Assembly: GCF_023278565.1 (NCBI RefSeq)
Contig: NC_064681.1
Coordinates: forward strand, 2,046,001-2,110,000
Length of the DNA: 64,000 nucleotides
Source: Colletotrichum lupini
Lineage: Eukaryota; Ascomycota; Sordariomycetes; Glomerellales; Glomerellaceae
Direction: 5' to 3'
Positions 1 through 14,303 of the stretch are shown in pieces; the first letter of the stretch is position 1; each line of letters starts with the position of its first letter. Both the position numbers and the translations under genes were made by a program. A model generated the notes under the pieces. The model had not been told where the DNA came from and did not search any database. It worked only from the letters and a program-made list of their open reading frames with translations.

Positions 1-3000
1 TTATACACTAGTAATATAGCTAAAGGTATAAAAAACGTAGCCGCGCTTATAGGAGTTAAGGCTACTTTACTCCTTAGTATTATAGAACTTTATAAGGGTA
101 TTTTAAGTAAACTAAGCGGCGCTATATAGCTCCTCGGGAACCTAAGAAATATCGTTAGCTAATATTTTAATAACGGATTAGCGAGGACTCGACGATTTAC
201 GGTAGAATACTTCTTTTTATTAATTTAATAAATAATATACTTAGCGACGTAAGTGCCGGTAATATAAACGAGCTTATCGATATTACGATATAAACTAGCT
301 AAGTAGTATATATAAGGAGTACTACCGCAGAAACTATAGAAGCCCTTCTTAGGATTATACTTTATATTAAGTATATCCTAAATATGCGAAATAGTAAATA
401 TTTCGGCAAATACTTAGCAATAGTATAGCGAAAAAGTCGTAATTAAAAAACGATATAAAATTAAAATATTATAAAAAGAAAAGTATAGTTATATAAAAAA
501 GAATTCGTAAAACGGTTACCGAATAAAAAGAGGGAAGAAAAAGTAAATACGTAATTAGTAACGAAGGAAAAATCTTTTACTATACTTAATAGCCTAGTAA
601 TAATAATAACCGCGAGGTTAGGCAAGCTCTTATATATTACGACGGTTAGAATACTTTATTATAACTATATACTACTAACTTAGTAACTAATCGGCGCGCT
701 ATTACTAAATAATAATAATAAGGTATCCGTTAGATAAGGAAATAGGAGTAATACCTTATTCCTAAGTAAAAAAGGATATTATTAACGCCTTACGGAATCT
801 ATTACGAATAACGACGTTAATAACTTTATTATTAGTATTAAAAGAAGATATTACGTAATAACTTTAGGGACTAAAGTTACGTAAGGGGGGAGTAATTATA
901 ATAAATTCGGGATACGGCCGGTAATAGGACGCTAATAACTTAGTAACTAGTATATAGATCTTATTATAAAAGAACTTTTTAAGAAGCAGAGCCCTTACGA
1001 AGGACTCTATAAGCTTTAGTTTTATAATATACCTATACTTATATTATAGCCTCGCTAGTTAAGTGCTTATAGCCTAATCTCTTATAAAAATAAGTTATAG
1101 TTATAAAAGTATTACCGTAGCTATGCTATATTAATATTTTTTTAGTCCTCTTACTCCGTAATAAAGGGTTATTATTAATTATAATAACGATCTTGTTAAG
1201 GACTTCGTTTATAGCGGCGCTATTATTAGTTAGCTAGTTAACTATAGGGATTAGTAAATAGTTAACGTACTTTATTATCGTAACTAGTAGCTCGGGATCG
1301 ACCTCTTCTAAGTATTAGGGTTTAACTATAATAGCTTAAAAGCTTATTAAGCTATAAGGTAATTTTACTACGTAAGTAATACTATTTATTAAAACGAGCT
1401 TAAATAGGCCTTTTTATCCCTTACCTTCTCGCTAGACTTTAATATCTAACTATAATAATAAATTAATAATATAAGAGATATTTAGTCCGTTTCAAGTAAC
1501 TAGTACCTCGCTTACTTACTTACTAATATAAAGTTTATAGACTTCCCTTATTACTTTCTTAACTACTTTTATATATTAAGTAATATTTAGCAATAGTAGA
1601 GATTTATTAAAAGTGCGTAAAAAAGCTCCGAAAACGAGGAGTATAAGAACGAGGCTATTTAGGCTAATTATATTATTAACTACTTTAATTATAGCTTAAA
1701 ATATAGCCTCCGCGCTTATTAATAAGTACTTATTATAAATAATATTATATGCCTTTTTAAGTACTACGTAGTATTTCTTAGCCTTATTAATATTATTATA
1801 AGCTTCGACGGGTACTTTTTTAACCTTAATAAATATAGATTTAATAAAAAATTTAAACTCTACGGCGCTAAAGTTCTTATTAATATTTATAATAATCTAG
1901 TCTAGCGGACCGAGGTAAACGTCGATTTAACATAGCTAAAGAGCCTCCTATATATACTTCGTAGTTATATTTATAAAGAACCTTACTACTTAAAAAAAAG
2001 TAGTAGTATTAATAATATAAAGTACTAGTTAGTTAGTACCCTTATAATCTATTAAGTATATTACGTTAATTACGATTTTATAGTTAAAATCGTAATTATT
2101 TTATAAGGTAAATTTAAATCGGCTAGGAGTAATAGTGTTAAGTTAGTATTATTAGTAAATCTTTATAAGCTTCTCGAGGGCTACGATCTTTATATTATTA
2201 TTAAATTACTAGAGTAGCTTTAGGAAACGAAGAACTAAAGGGTAGCCAAAGTGCTAATATAAGTAATATAATTCGCCCTTTATTAAGTAGTTAGTAATAG
2301 CTTTCTTATTATTAAAGAGTAAAAGCTAAGGGTATCCCTATTTACGAATAATAAGTACTATAATATCTCCCTTAATTAATAAGTTATTAATATTATTAAA
2401 GTATACTCCTAGCTTATTTATATCCCTTAGGTAGTATAAGAAAGGAGTATTAGTTAGTAAAATATAAAAAATAATATTATTAAATAAGGTACTAATAACC
2501 GTAAATCCTAATAACCTTACGGGTTCGCCATTACTAAATCGAATACCTACTTCACTAGCTCTAGAAGTATTAAGAATAACTTCGGGTCGTTATTATTATA
2601 ATACGAAGAGTTAAGGGTAGCCCGTAGTTAAGAATTCCGTAGCGCTAGTATTAAGTATAATACTTTAAAAGTCCCCTAATAAGTACCTTTTATTTAATAA
2701 GAAAAAGGTCGCTAGTTCCGTAGGCTTAGTTAACTTATTAATAAAGGTAGTATTAATAAAGCTATGCTCTATTACCTAAGTAGCGAGGATATTTATAAGG
2801 GTTCTATTACTAGCGGTAGTCGTAAAGTATATTATTAAGATCTAAACTTCGTCCTTATAATTATCTTTATAATTAAAGTTAAGGTTATTAAAGTATTAGA
2901 TTATAATATTATTATCGTTATCGTTATTATTAATAGGGGCAGTTCCCTTATAAAAAGCGAGGAACTATAAGTATAAGCTTAGTATAGATCTCTTATTTCT

Positions 3001-6000
3001 TTTTTTATTATTTTTATATTTCTTATATACCTAACGTCGCTCTTTTTTTAAATACTTAGTTAACTAATAGCCGGTTTTATAATAAACGAAATACTTTTTA
3101 TTAATAGTACCGCGGCCGCGTTAATTCTGCTTATTAAATCGGGTTTTTTTATTAGAGCTACTATAAGTACGGTTAGTTTAATAAGTAGTGGGGACCTCTT
3201 CGTTATAAGTACTATTTTAAAAATACTATTACTACTTACTATAGTCGCGCTCTCTCTCTATAATATTAATTAAAGTACTAAGCTAATAATAAATACTAGT
3301 AAATATAAGTACCGGGTTAAGTATAATAAGTTTATATTTTAATATACTACTTACGTAGTAGAGGAGTTAGTTACTTATATTAAAAATAGATCCTTAAGTA
3401 ACTAGCGCCTTATAAAGGATTATAATACGGTTAATTAGCGCTTATAAAATCTATTAATTCGACTTACTTAGGTTCTCGTAAATTATAGAGTATTAATAGA
3501 GGTTATAGAGCTTAGTAAGGTAGTTCTAACGGCTTATAAGCGGCTCGAAGTATTCTTAAGTCTTTTAGTATATTACGTTAAAACTAAGCGGGTTAGAGGT
3601 ATTACTAAGTTAGTTAAAATAGAAAGTTAACGCCCTTCCCTTAAGTATATTTAGGAAAGTATTAGAATAGTATCGTCCGCTAATTCTTACTTATTAATAT
3701 AGTATTTTAAAAATCCGAAGCTTCTTATTAAAGACATTATACTTCTCGCTACTATATTTATTTTTATTATTATAAAGCTTAGCGAGGTTAATTAATTAGC
3801 GAGTATTAAATATAATATCGTCTTTAGTTTTTATATCGAAGTATAGTATTTAACGGGGTAGATTTCGCTATTAAATAATAATAACTTTATTCTTTAGTTC
3901 TTTTTTTCTTTTTTTTTAGAGAGGTAATAGGTCGGTCGGTTAATAGCGAGGCTAAGGTTAGAATCTTAATTACTAAGATTAAGTAAGTTAGGGTTATACA
4001 AATTCCCTTACTATTTCTTTAGTTTATTAAATAAAATCGTCGGTATTTATTAGCTACGAGAGTAGTAAATAGAAAAAGTAAAGATCGTAATATAATATAT
4101 TAAAATATTTAGTATAGTTATAGTAAGCTACGATTTCCTTAGAAGTCTAAGTAAGGAAGTATTAAGTATTAAAAGTACTAGCGATCTTTTTTATTATTTA
4201 ACTACGATCTCTAATTATTAAATTAATACTATTATTTATAAAAAAGTCTTTTAGCTTTTTAAAAATTGTACTTTTTATTTTTAAAAAGTCCCTTACTTCT
4301 TAGCTTTAGAAGTTAGTTTTAAAGTCTTTTTATAGCTCCTCGCCCGTTAAGCCGTCTCGATAGTAATATCCTATTATATAAAGGATAAAGGTATTAAGCT
4401 TTTTATCGTTTATAAGGGTAGGTATAATATTAAATAAGCCCTATTAAGTTAGGTTAACGTAGTCTTATTAATAAATTAGAATTAGGTATAGTTCCGTAAT
4501 TTAAGAGTATAAGTAGGCTAAAGGTAATATTAACTAATCGTTAGACCCTTCTTATTTATTATTAAGGCTAGCGGTTATTATAGTATATTTACGAGATAAG
4601 TTATATAATAAAAGATTATTATAAGATATAATCGTCGTATTATAATTATAATATAACGTTAGTTAGGGTAAAAGGAGTAGTAAGTTAGTCGTAGCGATTG
4701 TTTTAATAATAGTAAGCGGGCTATTATTACTAATTAAAAAATTCTACTCCTTTAACGAGGTATATAAATAGAAAGTTACTAAGGTCGGTAAAAAGTTATA
4801 AAAAAGGAAAAAAGGCCTTTTATAACCGTACTTCTAATAACAAATAAAGGATTCCGTTAGCTACTAATTAGTAATTTTTTTTAGTACTTCTTATACTTTA
4901 TTTTACTAATCTAGTCTCGGAGCTTCTATTAAGTTAGAAAGAGGTGGATTTATTAGTAATATAAAATAGATCCCTATTATTACTATTATTAAGATCTTTT
5001 CTTTTCCTTAGTATTTTAGAATACTTCGCTATTAATAAAAGATTTACTATTAACGTACTTATAATTCCGAAGGTCTTACTATCGCTAAGTACTAGTACGC
5101 TAGTAATCGTCGGATTAATTTCTTAGTAATTAATCTCCTCTTACTTATTACTAATTTAAAATAGCGCTTAGCTATAATATATTTAAAATAGATTTTTTTA
5201 TAAGCGGTTCGATTAGAGGGAAATTAGTAATAGTAATAAGGCTAGCGGAGATAATATTAATAGTAGAGGCAAAGTTAATAATAGTAGTAAAGTAGTTAAT
5301 CCTTTTATAATAATAGTCTTAATAAAAGAGATTGTACGTAATAGAGCGCGCTCTCGACGGCCTGCGACTAGTTAATTAATCGTCGGTTAGTAATAATAAA
5401 AAAGAGCTAAAGTAGTATAAACTAAGCTGCTTATTATTAGTTAAATAAACGGAACTAAGTTAATAAGTTAAAATAGCTAGCGAGGTAGGTCAAAGCTATT
5501 TTTTTATAGTTATATCCTTACTAACCTATAGTAAAAATACATATATAATTTAACTACTAATTAGTATTAATATATATATAAGCAAGTCAGACCTTTTAGG
5601 TCGCGACTAGGTTAATAGGTTAGTATAGGTCTATTATGTATATATAAGAGGGGAAGATCGTGGGCAGAGCCCGCGGTCCCTTAGTAGGTATAGGTAGGTA
5701 GAAGGGTCCGTTTGCACGGGCCTAGACTGCCTACCTACTACCCCTACCTAACTACCTAATAGGGCCCCTTTTCTACCTCGTAATCCAACATATAGCGTTC
5801 TAGCCCGTATCGAGGGTATATAGCTCCCGACGGTCCCTATATACTAACTTATATAATACCCTAACGACCTTACGTCCTATAAAATAACCTCTTACCTCCT
5901 TATTAATACGTATACTTCTATATAATAGCTTCCTTATTATATGGATTTTTACGTTATTTATAAGCTCTTTATCTTCCTTTTTAAAAACTTTTTACTAAAT

Positions 6001-9000
6001 CTATAACCTTAGTATTATATAAGTTAGTATATACTACCCTATACTATTTAATATTACTATACTAACCCGTATAATTTAGCCCTAGCGTTAGATTAAGCTT
6101 AACCCTAAAATTACTAAAAATAGCTATTATATACCCCTAGATATTATTATAACTCGTACTTAGGCTACCGATACTATTTAAATAACTATATATAATAACG
6201 CTAAGACTAATACCGAGTCGTGCGCCTATTATAAAGCTAATAAAAGCATTTTCGCTAATTATATTACTTTTATAAGTAAGGGCTACTTTAGTTATAATTA
6301 TATATTTATTATATACGAGTATACGCTCGTTACGCCTCCCGTTATTACTTATACATTACCCTATACTACCTTATATTTATTTATAATTTATTAACGGTTC
6401 GTACTAGCTCGTAATACGCTTACTAAAGTCGTTAAGTATAGTTATAATTATAAAGGCCGTAATAAAGTCCGTATTAGCGCTCTACTTAAGTCTCTAAGTA
6501 CTATCCCTACTATATACTTCTATATAATAATAAAAGCCCTTAAATAAGTAGCTAAATAAGCTAAAAATAATAAAAAGAGTATATATAATAACGTATAAGA
6601 TTATAAAGAGCGTTATTAACTTATATAAACTCTAAATAAGGAGTAATTAATTCGATATTTTTATATAGTATAATATAGGAGTTTATATAGGTATATATTA
6701 AAATATAGTATAATTAGGCTTAATACCTAGGTAATAAGGCCCTTACGGAGTCGTAAGGTACTTACTAACTATAAACTAGAGTATACGCACTTAGTTTAGC
6801 CTATAAGAGGCTATAACTAACTATATAAAAGCTCCCCCTAAAGTTTAACGTTTCTAATAAAATTATAGAACTTTTATTTATCGTATATTATTATTATATA
6901 CTTTTCTATCCTTGTTAGCGTTATAGATCCCTATAAGTGTCTATATTTTTATATATATACTTATAAAACCTTATAAATAAAAGGATACCCTTATATATCG
7001 CTATAATTATATATAAATATTTACCCCTTATTTAAAATTTCTTTCTTAGTTTCTTATTTTATATATTACTACTTTCTTAAAATAGTACGACTACGTATTA
7101 ATCTTTTATTATATCGAACGATAATTATTATAAAGTTAGAAAGTAATTAGACCTATAATATAATTATTATATATATTTTTATAGTTTTTAATACTAGAAT
7201 TATAAAGCGAACTTCTAAACGTTAATTTATAAAATAGGACTTATAACGAGAAGAGCGTACGGTCTTTTCTAAGGATTTATTAATTCGTATTTAAGAATTA
7301 TTCTTCTAATAATACTTAAATAATAAAAATATCCTTTTTTAACTCTAGTCTAAAGGATTTATAATTACGGCTATAGGATTATTAATATTTTATTAACAAA
7401 ATTAGCTTTAATAATAATAAATACTAAAATAGCTCGTAATTATATAATAATAATTAAAAGAGTTCTTTTTTAATATACTAGAGGTTACTTACCGTGCTAA
7501 AGGGTATAATAAAGAGTATCTTTATATATAAGTTCGTTAATAAGCTTATATTATTAACTAAGATAAACTATACTTTATATATTACAAAACCTTTTTATAA
7601 TAAGTTTAAAATCAGTTAAGTAAGATAAAGTACTATCGTAAAGGGTTTACGACTCCTAAACTAAATTATATTTAGTTTTTAAATACGTATAATAAGCTTT
7701 TACTATTTAGATTTAAGATCTATACTAATATTAATACTTATTCGCAGTTTATTATATAGTTCTATATAGGGGTTTCTACTTATATATCCCGGAATATACT
7801 TATATAATATCTTATTATTATTTAATAACGGGGATTTACGTTATTACGAGTTCGTTTAAACTAAGGGAAAGAAACCGTTTTTATATTTAGTATTTATTAC
7901 TACTTTTTATAATACCGTTTAATAATAAAAAGTCTAATTATATTCCGTAATTACTAAATCTTTAGTAAAAGTATTTATAACGTTAAGATTAAGAGTTAGT
8001 AGAATCGTTTTTATTAAAGTAAATTAATATATTAATAAGTAAGTAATATATATCTTAGTATATATAAGTATATTTACGTTTATAAAAATACTTCTAACTA
8101 CTTAAGTTCTAAGGGCTATTTTACATAAATATATTCTCTAACTAGATTATATTTCTATTTATATATATACTACTAATTCGTTCTAATTTTATTAACTTTA
8201 TATAAATTTAGAACTCTTATTGAATTTGTTATTAAAAAGGTCGCCCTTACGTTATTTCTAGTTAGTTATAATAACTATATTATTAACTTACGTTACGAAC
8301 CGTATAAGACTTTATATAGCTAATTAACTAAGACTAAGTTTAATAACTATTAAATACTATTTAAAATAGTAATAATCTAGACGTATATCTTCTTTAAGCT
8401 ACTTTATAAATTTATACTTTAATTATTAAGGGCTCCCTAATTATATTAGCTAAAAGTACGAAGTTTAGCGAGGCTAATTATCCCTATTTTAAAGCGTATT
8501 AATATCTTCGTATTTATTTAAAGTAATATATACGTAATAAGCTTTAATTAGAAATTACTTTACTTAGTAAATTATAGGGCGGTATTATATAAATTAAGTA
8601 GAAATTAGAAAACTCTAGAATTAATTTTAGAGTATTAAATAGCTTCGTAATTACGAGCGATACTAAGGATAAAAAGGAATTATAAATATAATTATAATTT
8701 ATTTTAAACTATTTACTAACGAGAATGCTCGTTTCTATTTTTATAGTATATTAAGTTATTTACTATTATAAACTTTATTTTCTTATTGAACTACTATAAT
8801 CTCGTTTTTCCTATCGTTTTTATCTTTTTTAACCTTTTTTTTTAGCTTTTACCTCCTTCTTAACGATCTTCTTTTCTTACTTAACTAATAATTCCTCCTT
8901 AATCTTTATTATTAGTTTAATACTAATACTTATTAAAAGCCGTGTTTTCGGAACATTTCTATACGTCGTTTTGCCTAAAGTTTTAGTTATAATTAGCTTT

Positions 9001-9950
9001 ATACGACCTTTTCCCTTCTTTATTAACTAAGGTTTAATAACTAATAACTTAATTTTAGTTTAAAAAATAATAAAAAGTTAATAATTATCTTTTTTATATA
9101 AGATCATAGCTTTAAAAAGGAATCTTTTTAAACTTATAGCTTTATACGCTACTTTATAATACTTTAAAATATTATAAGGATTCTTTATATTAATTAGAAA
9201 TACTATCTATTCTATTAAAAGAATTTGCTAGTTTATTATAAAATATAAAATAATAAATTATATTATATTTTAATATAAAGTAAACGTTAAGAAGCGATTA
9301 AACTAAACTTTTTTAATAAACTTCTTAATAACTTAGATATTAATATAAGTTATTACTTAGAAACCGTTAAGTTCGTTCTTAAAAAAGGATGCGTTATATA
9401 ATATAATAAAAATATTAATTATTAATAATTACTTTAGCTCCTTTTTTATTTACTAAATACTTCGTTCCCGCTCTTTTAAGCTTATAAAAAGAGATTTTAT
9501 TAATATCGAGGCTTATACGTTTATACGTTCTTATTATATAAAAAGGGTAGAGCCTATATAAGTATTATTATTAATCGGTCGTTTTAAAATAGTTTTATAA
9601 AAAGGTATTATAAGGTTAATTAGTTTAGTAACGTCTTATATAAAGACTAAAAGTTATTATAGATCTATATTATAATATTTATAAGCGAGCTATTAGTTTA
9701 ATAACTTAAGTAAAGAGTAATTTTTATTTATAAAAAGGTAAAAAGTAATAATTATTTTTATAATAAAGTTATAAAGAGAAGAAAAACTTTTATATTAGGG
9801 TATAATATTACGCAATTTTATATATTATTATACGGTTTAATATATTACGAAATTAAAATATCTCTTAAGCCGTAAATCTCTATAACCCCTATTTATAGGT
9901 TATTATACTAGTCTAGACCCTATCCTAGGTAGTGGGGTAACCGTAAAATA
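1..9950. repeat. RIP-degraded AT-rich repeat block, gene-free
   Basis: This block is AT-rich on both strands, with TpA everywhere and CpA/TpG almost absent, while CpG survives. In bases 1-60 I see about a dozen TA, three CG, one CA and no TG. This is the signature of repeat-induced point mutation, a fungal process that turns CpA into TpA in duplicated DNA. No reading frame of 60 codons survives in any frame. The original element is probably one or more transposons, but I cannot name the family because no protein motif is left. The right edge is sharp: normal TpG and CpA return at about 9,935-9,960. Confidence 0.9.
5638..5790. repeat. GC-rich hairpin island inside the RIP block
   Basis: About 150 bp here is GC-rich and keeps several TpG and CpA steps, unlike everything around it. 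It contains imperfect inverted repeats: a TAGGTAGG-type arm near 5,688 faces a CCTACCTA arm near 5,732 around a short loop, and a wider pair of arms flanks these. A TATATATAAG run lies just upstream at about 5,639-5,648. It may be a structured long terminal repeat or promoter end of the dead element, but no target duplication or second copy could be recognised. Confidence 0.4.
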
Positions 9951-10263
9951 CGATTTCTGCTTTAACATATGAAAAAAGTGTTTTGGCGGAGTGCCTCTTG
10001 CAGTCTGCCGTACTACCCAGGAAAAGTGACGACCGACCAGCTCCATGTACGGCTCCACTCAGCGAGCACGTACCCTTGTTCCCCGTACACCAAAGAATCC
10101 ACCTCTACTCACTTCACCTTGTCTGGCTCGAGCTCTCTCACCTTGGACTTTCAACTTCACCACAACCCGCAAGGATTCCTCACCTCTTCTTTCACGATTC
10201 GCGGCCTCGCCTCGCTCCCCGAATGAGGCATCACTTTTGGCGCTTTTCAATTCCGTGCCAACG
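9951..10263. other. Boundary between RIP block and CSN12; promoter region
   Basis: This is the short stretch of normal base composition between the mutated repeat and the CSN12 start. It must hold the whole CSN12 promoter and leader. It is rich in CT tracts, as is common in fungal leaders. I see no other gene in it. Confidence 0.5.
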
Positions 10264-12053
10264 ATGTCCCTGTTAATTCAATTCCTCAGCCAGATCCGCA
10301 CATTCGTCCGTGCTCAAAACATCGACGAGCTCCGGAATTGGCTCCTCGTCGAGCCCAATGCAAATCAACAATATCACGCCCTTGCCAATGAGCTGCGGAC
10401 GCAGTTCCGCTCATCACGGCATGGCTCCAACGGGACAAGCAGCACAGCTCTCGAGAGCACGATAGAAAAATGCCTCCCCGAAGAGGACGACGTGCTCGAG
10501 GGCCAGGGCTCACCGTGGCCCGGCTTTGTGACTTTTATGAAGGACTACATGGTCTTCTGGCGCGACGTCGACTATGATGACCTTTTGGGTGCGCACACGT
10601 TGCTCAGTGGGCTGGTAAAGTAAGTCACCGATGAGAAACCCTCATCAGCTCTGTTGAAGCAGATCTCATGGTCCTCGACCGCGCCTTTCATAGTCAAAGC
10701 AGCAATAGGCTAACACCCACACAGCTCCTGTAGTACCGCCTTTGCCCACCCTACCTATGGAGGTATGCTACTAAAGACGGCAATTTCCCTCTGCGAGTCC
10801 CTGTCGCGCCTGACAATGATGTTGTCAAAGCGTCCGGATCTTACGCGCAACATCCGTAACGTCGACGCCGACGACCGCAAGTCCATTGCCGAATCCTCGG
10901 CTGAGATCATTCAAAAGATCTTCACCACTTGCCTTACGGACCGATCCAGCGCGCGGTACAGCAAGCCGGAAGGCAAGAAGGTTGGCGTTTACATGTTCGC
11001 CAACCTAGTGCTAAAGCTCCTCTTCGCCGTGTGTCTTCAATTTCCCTTCCCAAAACTCCGAGCGCGTTGACTGATGGATGCCTACAGTGTCGGAGAACGC
11101 ATCTTGCGAAACAAATATTCACAAATATCTCCACAAACTCGCCGCCATTATCGTTCTATCCGGCATCACAGCGCGTCAACTTCCTCTACTACCTAGGCCG
11201 CTTCAACCTCGCAAACTGTCACTTCCTCCGCGCGGCGCTCTGTCTCGAAGAGGCCTACCTTCAGATCCCACCACCACTCACATCCCATCGCGCCCTGGTC
11301 CTCAGTTACCTCGTCCCTTGCAACTTCTTGCTGGGCCGTCTACCCTCCCAGCTCCTGCTCTCTCGCCCTGAGGCATCAGCCCTCGTACCAGTCTACCAAC
11401 CACTGATTCAAGCGATCCGCAAGGGAGACTTTGTCCTCTTCCAACAGACGCTGGCCCAGCACGAGAAATACCTCTTTGATAAGGGCCTCCTCCTCCTCCT
11501 CACCCATCGCCTCCGACCTCTGCTCTGGCGCTCACTCTCCCGCAGAACATTCCTCCTCACCTACGCTCCGGGCCAAGACGACGCAAACCCCTCCAACACA
11601 AACCGACGCGCCGCCACAATGGACCTCGCGGACCTTCACGCGACGTCCCGGTACCTCCAACACCGCCTCGAAGGCTACATCCCCTCCAAGTCGCCCTCCT
11701 CCTTCGCGCCGTCGACAGCGTCCCCCGCTTTCCTCAAAGCAGTAAGCCACGACGCGGCCTCGACGCTCGTCCCGCCGCCTGGCGGACCCAAGAAGCTGCG
11801 CCCCAATGAGGGACTGGTCTGGGGTAACTCCCCCGTGGAGATGGACGACGTGGAGATGAACGTCTCGGTGCTGATCCAGCTCGGCTTCATGCACGGCTTC
11901 ATTGCGCACTCGCAGGGGAGGTTCGCCGTCATGGGTGCCACGAAGAAGAGTCCCGTGTTGGCCGGGTGGCCGACGCCGTGGACGGCTATTCGGGAGAGGC
12001 AGTACGAGGAGGATTTGGATTTGGATCATGTGCCTGGGTGGGTGAAGGGTTGA
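10264..12053 (+). CDS. CSN12: CSN12/Thp1 (PCID2) family PCI-domain protein
   Basis: Exons are 10264-10619, 10725-11028 and 11088-12053, giving 541 residues. The start is the ATG that opens MSLLIQFLSQIRTF, the usual N-terminus of fungal CSN12. The middle carries the family stretch SFYPASQRVNFLYYLGRF, and the C-terminal third has GFMHGFIAHSQGRFAV, the end of the winged-helix part of the PCI domain. The family includes yeast Csn12, which works with Thp3 and Sem1 in transcription elongation and splicing, and Thp1/PCID2 of TREX-2. It is expected in the nucleus. Both introns keep frame and use GTAAGT and GTGTGT donors. The gene starts only about 310 bp from the RIP block. Identification is firm; the exact partner complex is inferred. 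Confidence 0.88.
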
Positions 12054-13711
12054 AACGAGGCAATCGGTGCGGGCTTATCTCAAGTAGCGAGCTCGTAAAG
12101 CGCTTTTAGTAGATACAGAAGTTCAACGATCCATGGAAAAGCAGAAATGATACCCTATTCGCATCTACAACTGGACATTCGCATGCTGAGTTTGATGGCT
12201 TCAACTGATAATTTCAAAACACACTCCTGAAACTGATTACCTGGGCAAGGTTCGGCGAATGACATTCTGATACTGATGGTCTGTCTTCATGCAAATCAGA
12301 CCGTAGCAAGGACTCGTGTCAAGTACTGTGTAGAGCTTCCTTAATAAGTAGGAGCACCAACGTTCGACAGCATTCTCTTATCCCTGTGTTGTTTAGGGGT
12401 GTTTGGATCAGTGGCTGAGGTGGGATCGCAGGCCAAGATCGATATCAACACATCAACCAGACAGGCGAGAAGGACGGCAAAGAGTATCGATGTCCAGTTC
12501 AGCTCACTTTGAATCGATATAAAGAATAAATTGCAACGCGAGAATGGACACGCCACTAGAAATGCTCACAGTTTACGGGTATGTAGTTCAGTCTTTGTTC
12601 TCGAAATCTATCTATAAGGTATCATGGGAAGATAGAGACATGCTTGCAGCGCAGTTGAGGACGAAGGTCAACGACACATCAATCTGAAAACCACAACCAG
12701 ACGTCGATAGCAACACAAAACACCGTTCCAAAGTACCCAACGCCAAGCGACCAAGCCATCCGCACGTTACGTCCAAGGTAGATAGCCATCAATCCAGCAC
12801 CACACACAAGAAGCCTTCTTCACCACGACCCAAGAAAGGGGCCGCAAGCAATGAGAATAAAACAAAAGAGCATTCTCAATAGAGAAAGGTAGGTTCCAAA
12901 GATTCCCCAGCTGACCCAGGTCAACTAGGAGACAAGCCAAACTATTAAAATACTTCTCAACCAGCAAAAACGCCATCTAGGACTGATCCTCATGGATACG
13001 CGAAATGCCCTTGCACTCGGATGAAGAAGAAAGGAAAGAAAAAGAGATTTGCAAGATGGGCGTAGTAGAGGGGGTTCATATAGGTTTATGTCACTTCAAG
13101 TCCACAAGGTCGGGTAGAGAGACTGCGTTTGGCTTTCCATCAAGGTAAAGTAAGCTGCACTAGGTAGGAAGGAACCTTGCTTTTGGCCTCAGTTGCCTGC
13201 CTGCTCTAGATGGACTACGCAAGGTGTGAGGATTACATCGCCCTGAGAAGAACTGGCCTTGATAGGTTAACAGATACTTTACCCAAATAACGTCTTTTTC
13301 CAAAGACTCAGAATGACGTAGACTGCAGATTTCGAAATCTGATACATCTTCGCATTTTCCCCATAAGTTATCTTATTAACAGTAGGTTGTGGTAAATTCG
13401 CCATTCGAGCAGCAACAATGCGAGGAGGAGGGCGATGTAGTCCTCACATCGCGGTGCCACACTGCCCGTGCCACACCTTCCCATCTCGACGCCTCAGTCC
13501 CCACTCGGACCCGTTAGGTCGTTCAGGGGAAAGGGAAACCACTGTCCGCTGATGGATTGAGAGCTGTCAGCACCCGCCCGTACCCCCCGGTACGTACCCA
13601 CACCCGAAGCTCCGTGGCCGCCGACTTCAACATCTCGAAACTTGAAGCACGCGCGCGGGGATCTGAAGTAATCCACGAGTCCGACATGCGAAGATCGCCG
13701 ACGTCGCCAAA
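12054..13711. other. Intergenic: CSN12 3' side and AP-2 sigma promoter
   Basis: No gene is supported here. Small open frames on the minus strand at 12341-12556 and 12767-12976 have no family resemblance and no splice partners. The last 250 bp should hold the AP-2 sigma promoter. Confidence 0.5.
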
Positions 13712-14303
13712 ATGCTCTCATTCATCCTGATCCAGAATCGCCAGTACGTCCAGTCAATTCCAATGCGGAACGTGTAATAAAAGGGTCTCTCGCTGACATA
13801 TCCCCCCCTTTCGCGCCATCCAGGGGCAAGACCCGTCTCGCGAAGTGGTACGCACCCTACAGCGACGATGAAAAGATCAAGATGAAGGGCGAGGTACGAC
13901 ATCCGCCCAATCCCAATCAGACCGACCATTCCGTATCACACATATCCTAACAACCTCCCCCCCGCGTAAACAGGTCCACCGCCTCGTCGCCCCCCGAGAC
14001 CAGAAATACCAATCCAACTTCGTCGAGTTCCGCAACAACAAGATCGTCTACCGCCGCTACGCAGGGCTCTTCTTCTGCGCCTGCGTCGACACAAACGACA
14101 ACGAGCTCGCCTTCCTCGAGGCCATCCACTTCTTCGTCGAGGTCCTCGACGCCTTCTTCGGCAACGTCTGCGAGCTCGACCTCGTCTTCAACTTCTACAA
14201 GGTCTACGCCATCCTCGACGAGGTGTTCTTGGCCGGCGAGATCGAGGAGACGAGCAAGCAGGTCGTGTTGACGAGGTTAGAACACTTGGATAAATTGGAA
14301 TAA
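13712..14303 (+). CDS. APS2: Clathrin adaptor AP-2 complex subunit sigma
   Basis: Exons are 13712-13743, 13824-13893 and 13974-14303, giving 143 residues, the usual size of AP small chains. The protein starts [20 protein letters not shown] and later has [20 protein letters not shown] and [20 protein letters not shown]. These match the sigma-2 chain much better than sigma-1 or sigma-3. AP-2 sigma is part of the plasma-membrane adaptor that recruits clathrin and binds dileucine sorting signals in endocytosis. The first exon is only 32 nt, which is why a simple ORF search misses the start. All splice sites are GT-AG and in phase. Identification is very secure. Confidence 0.95.
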
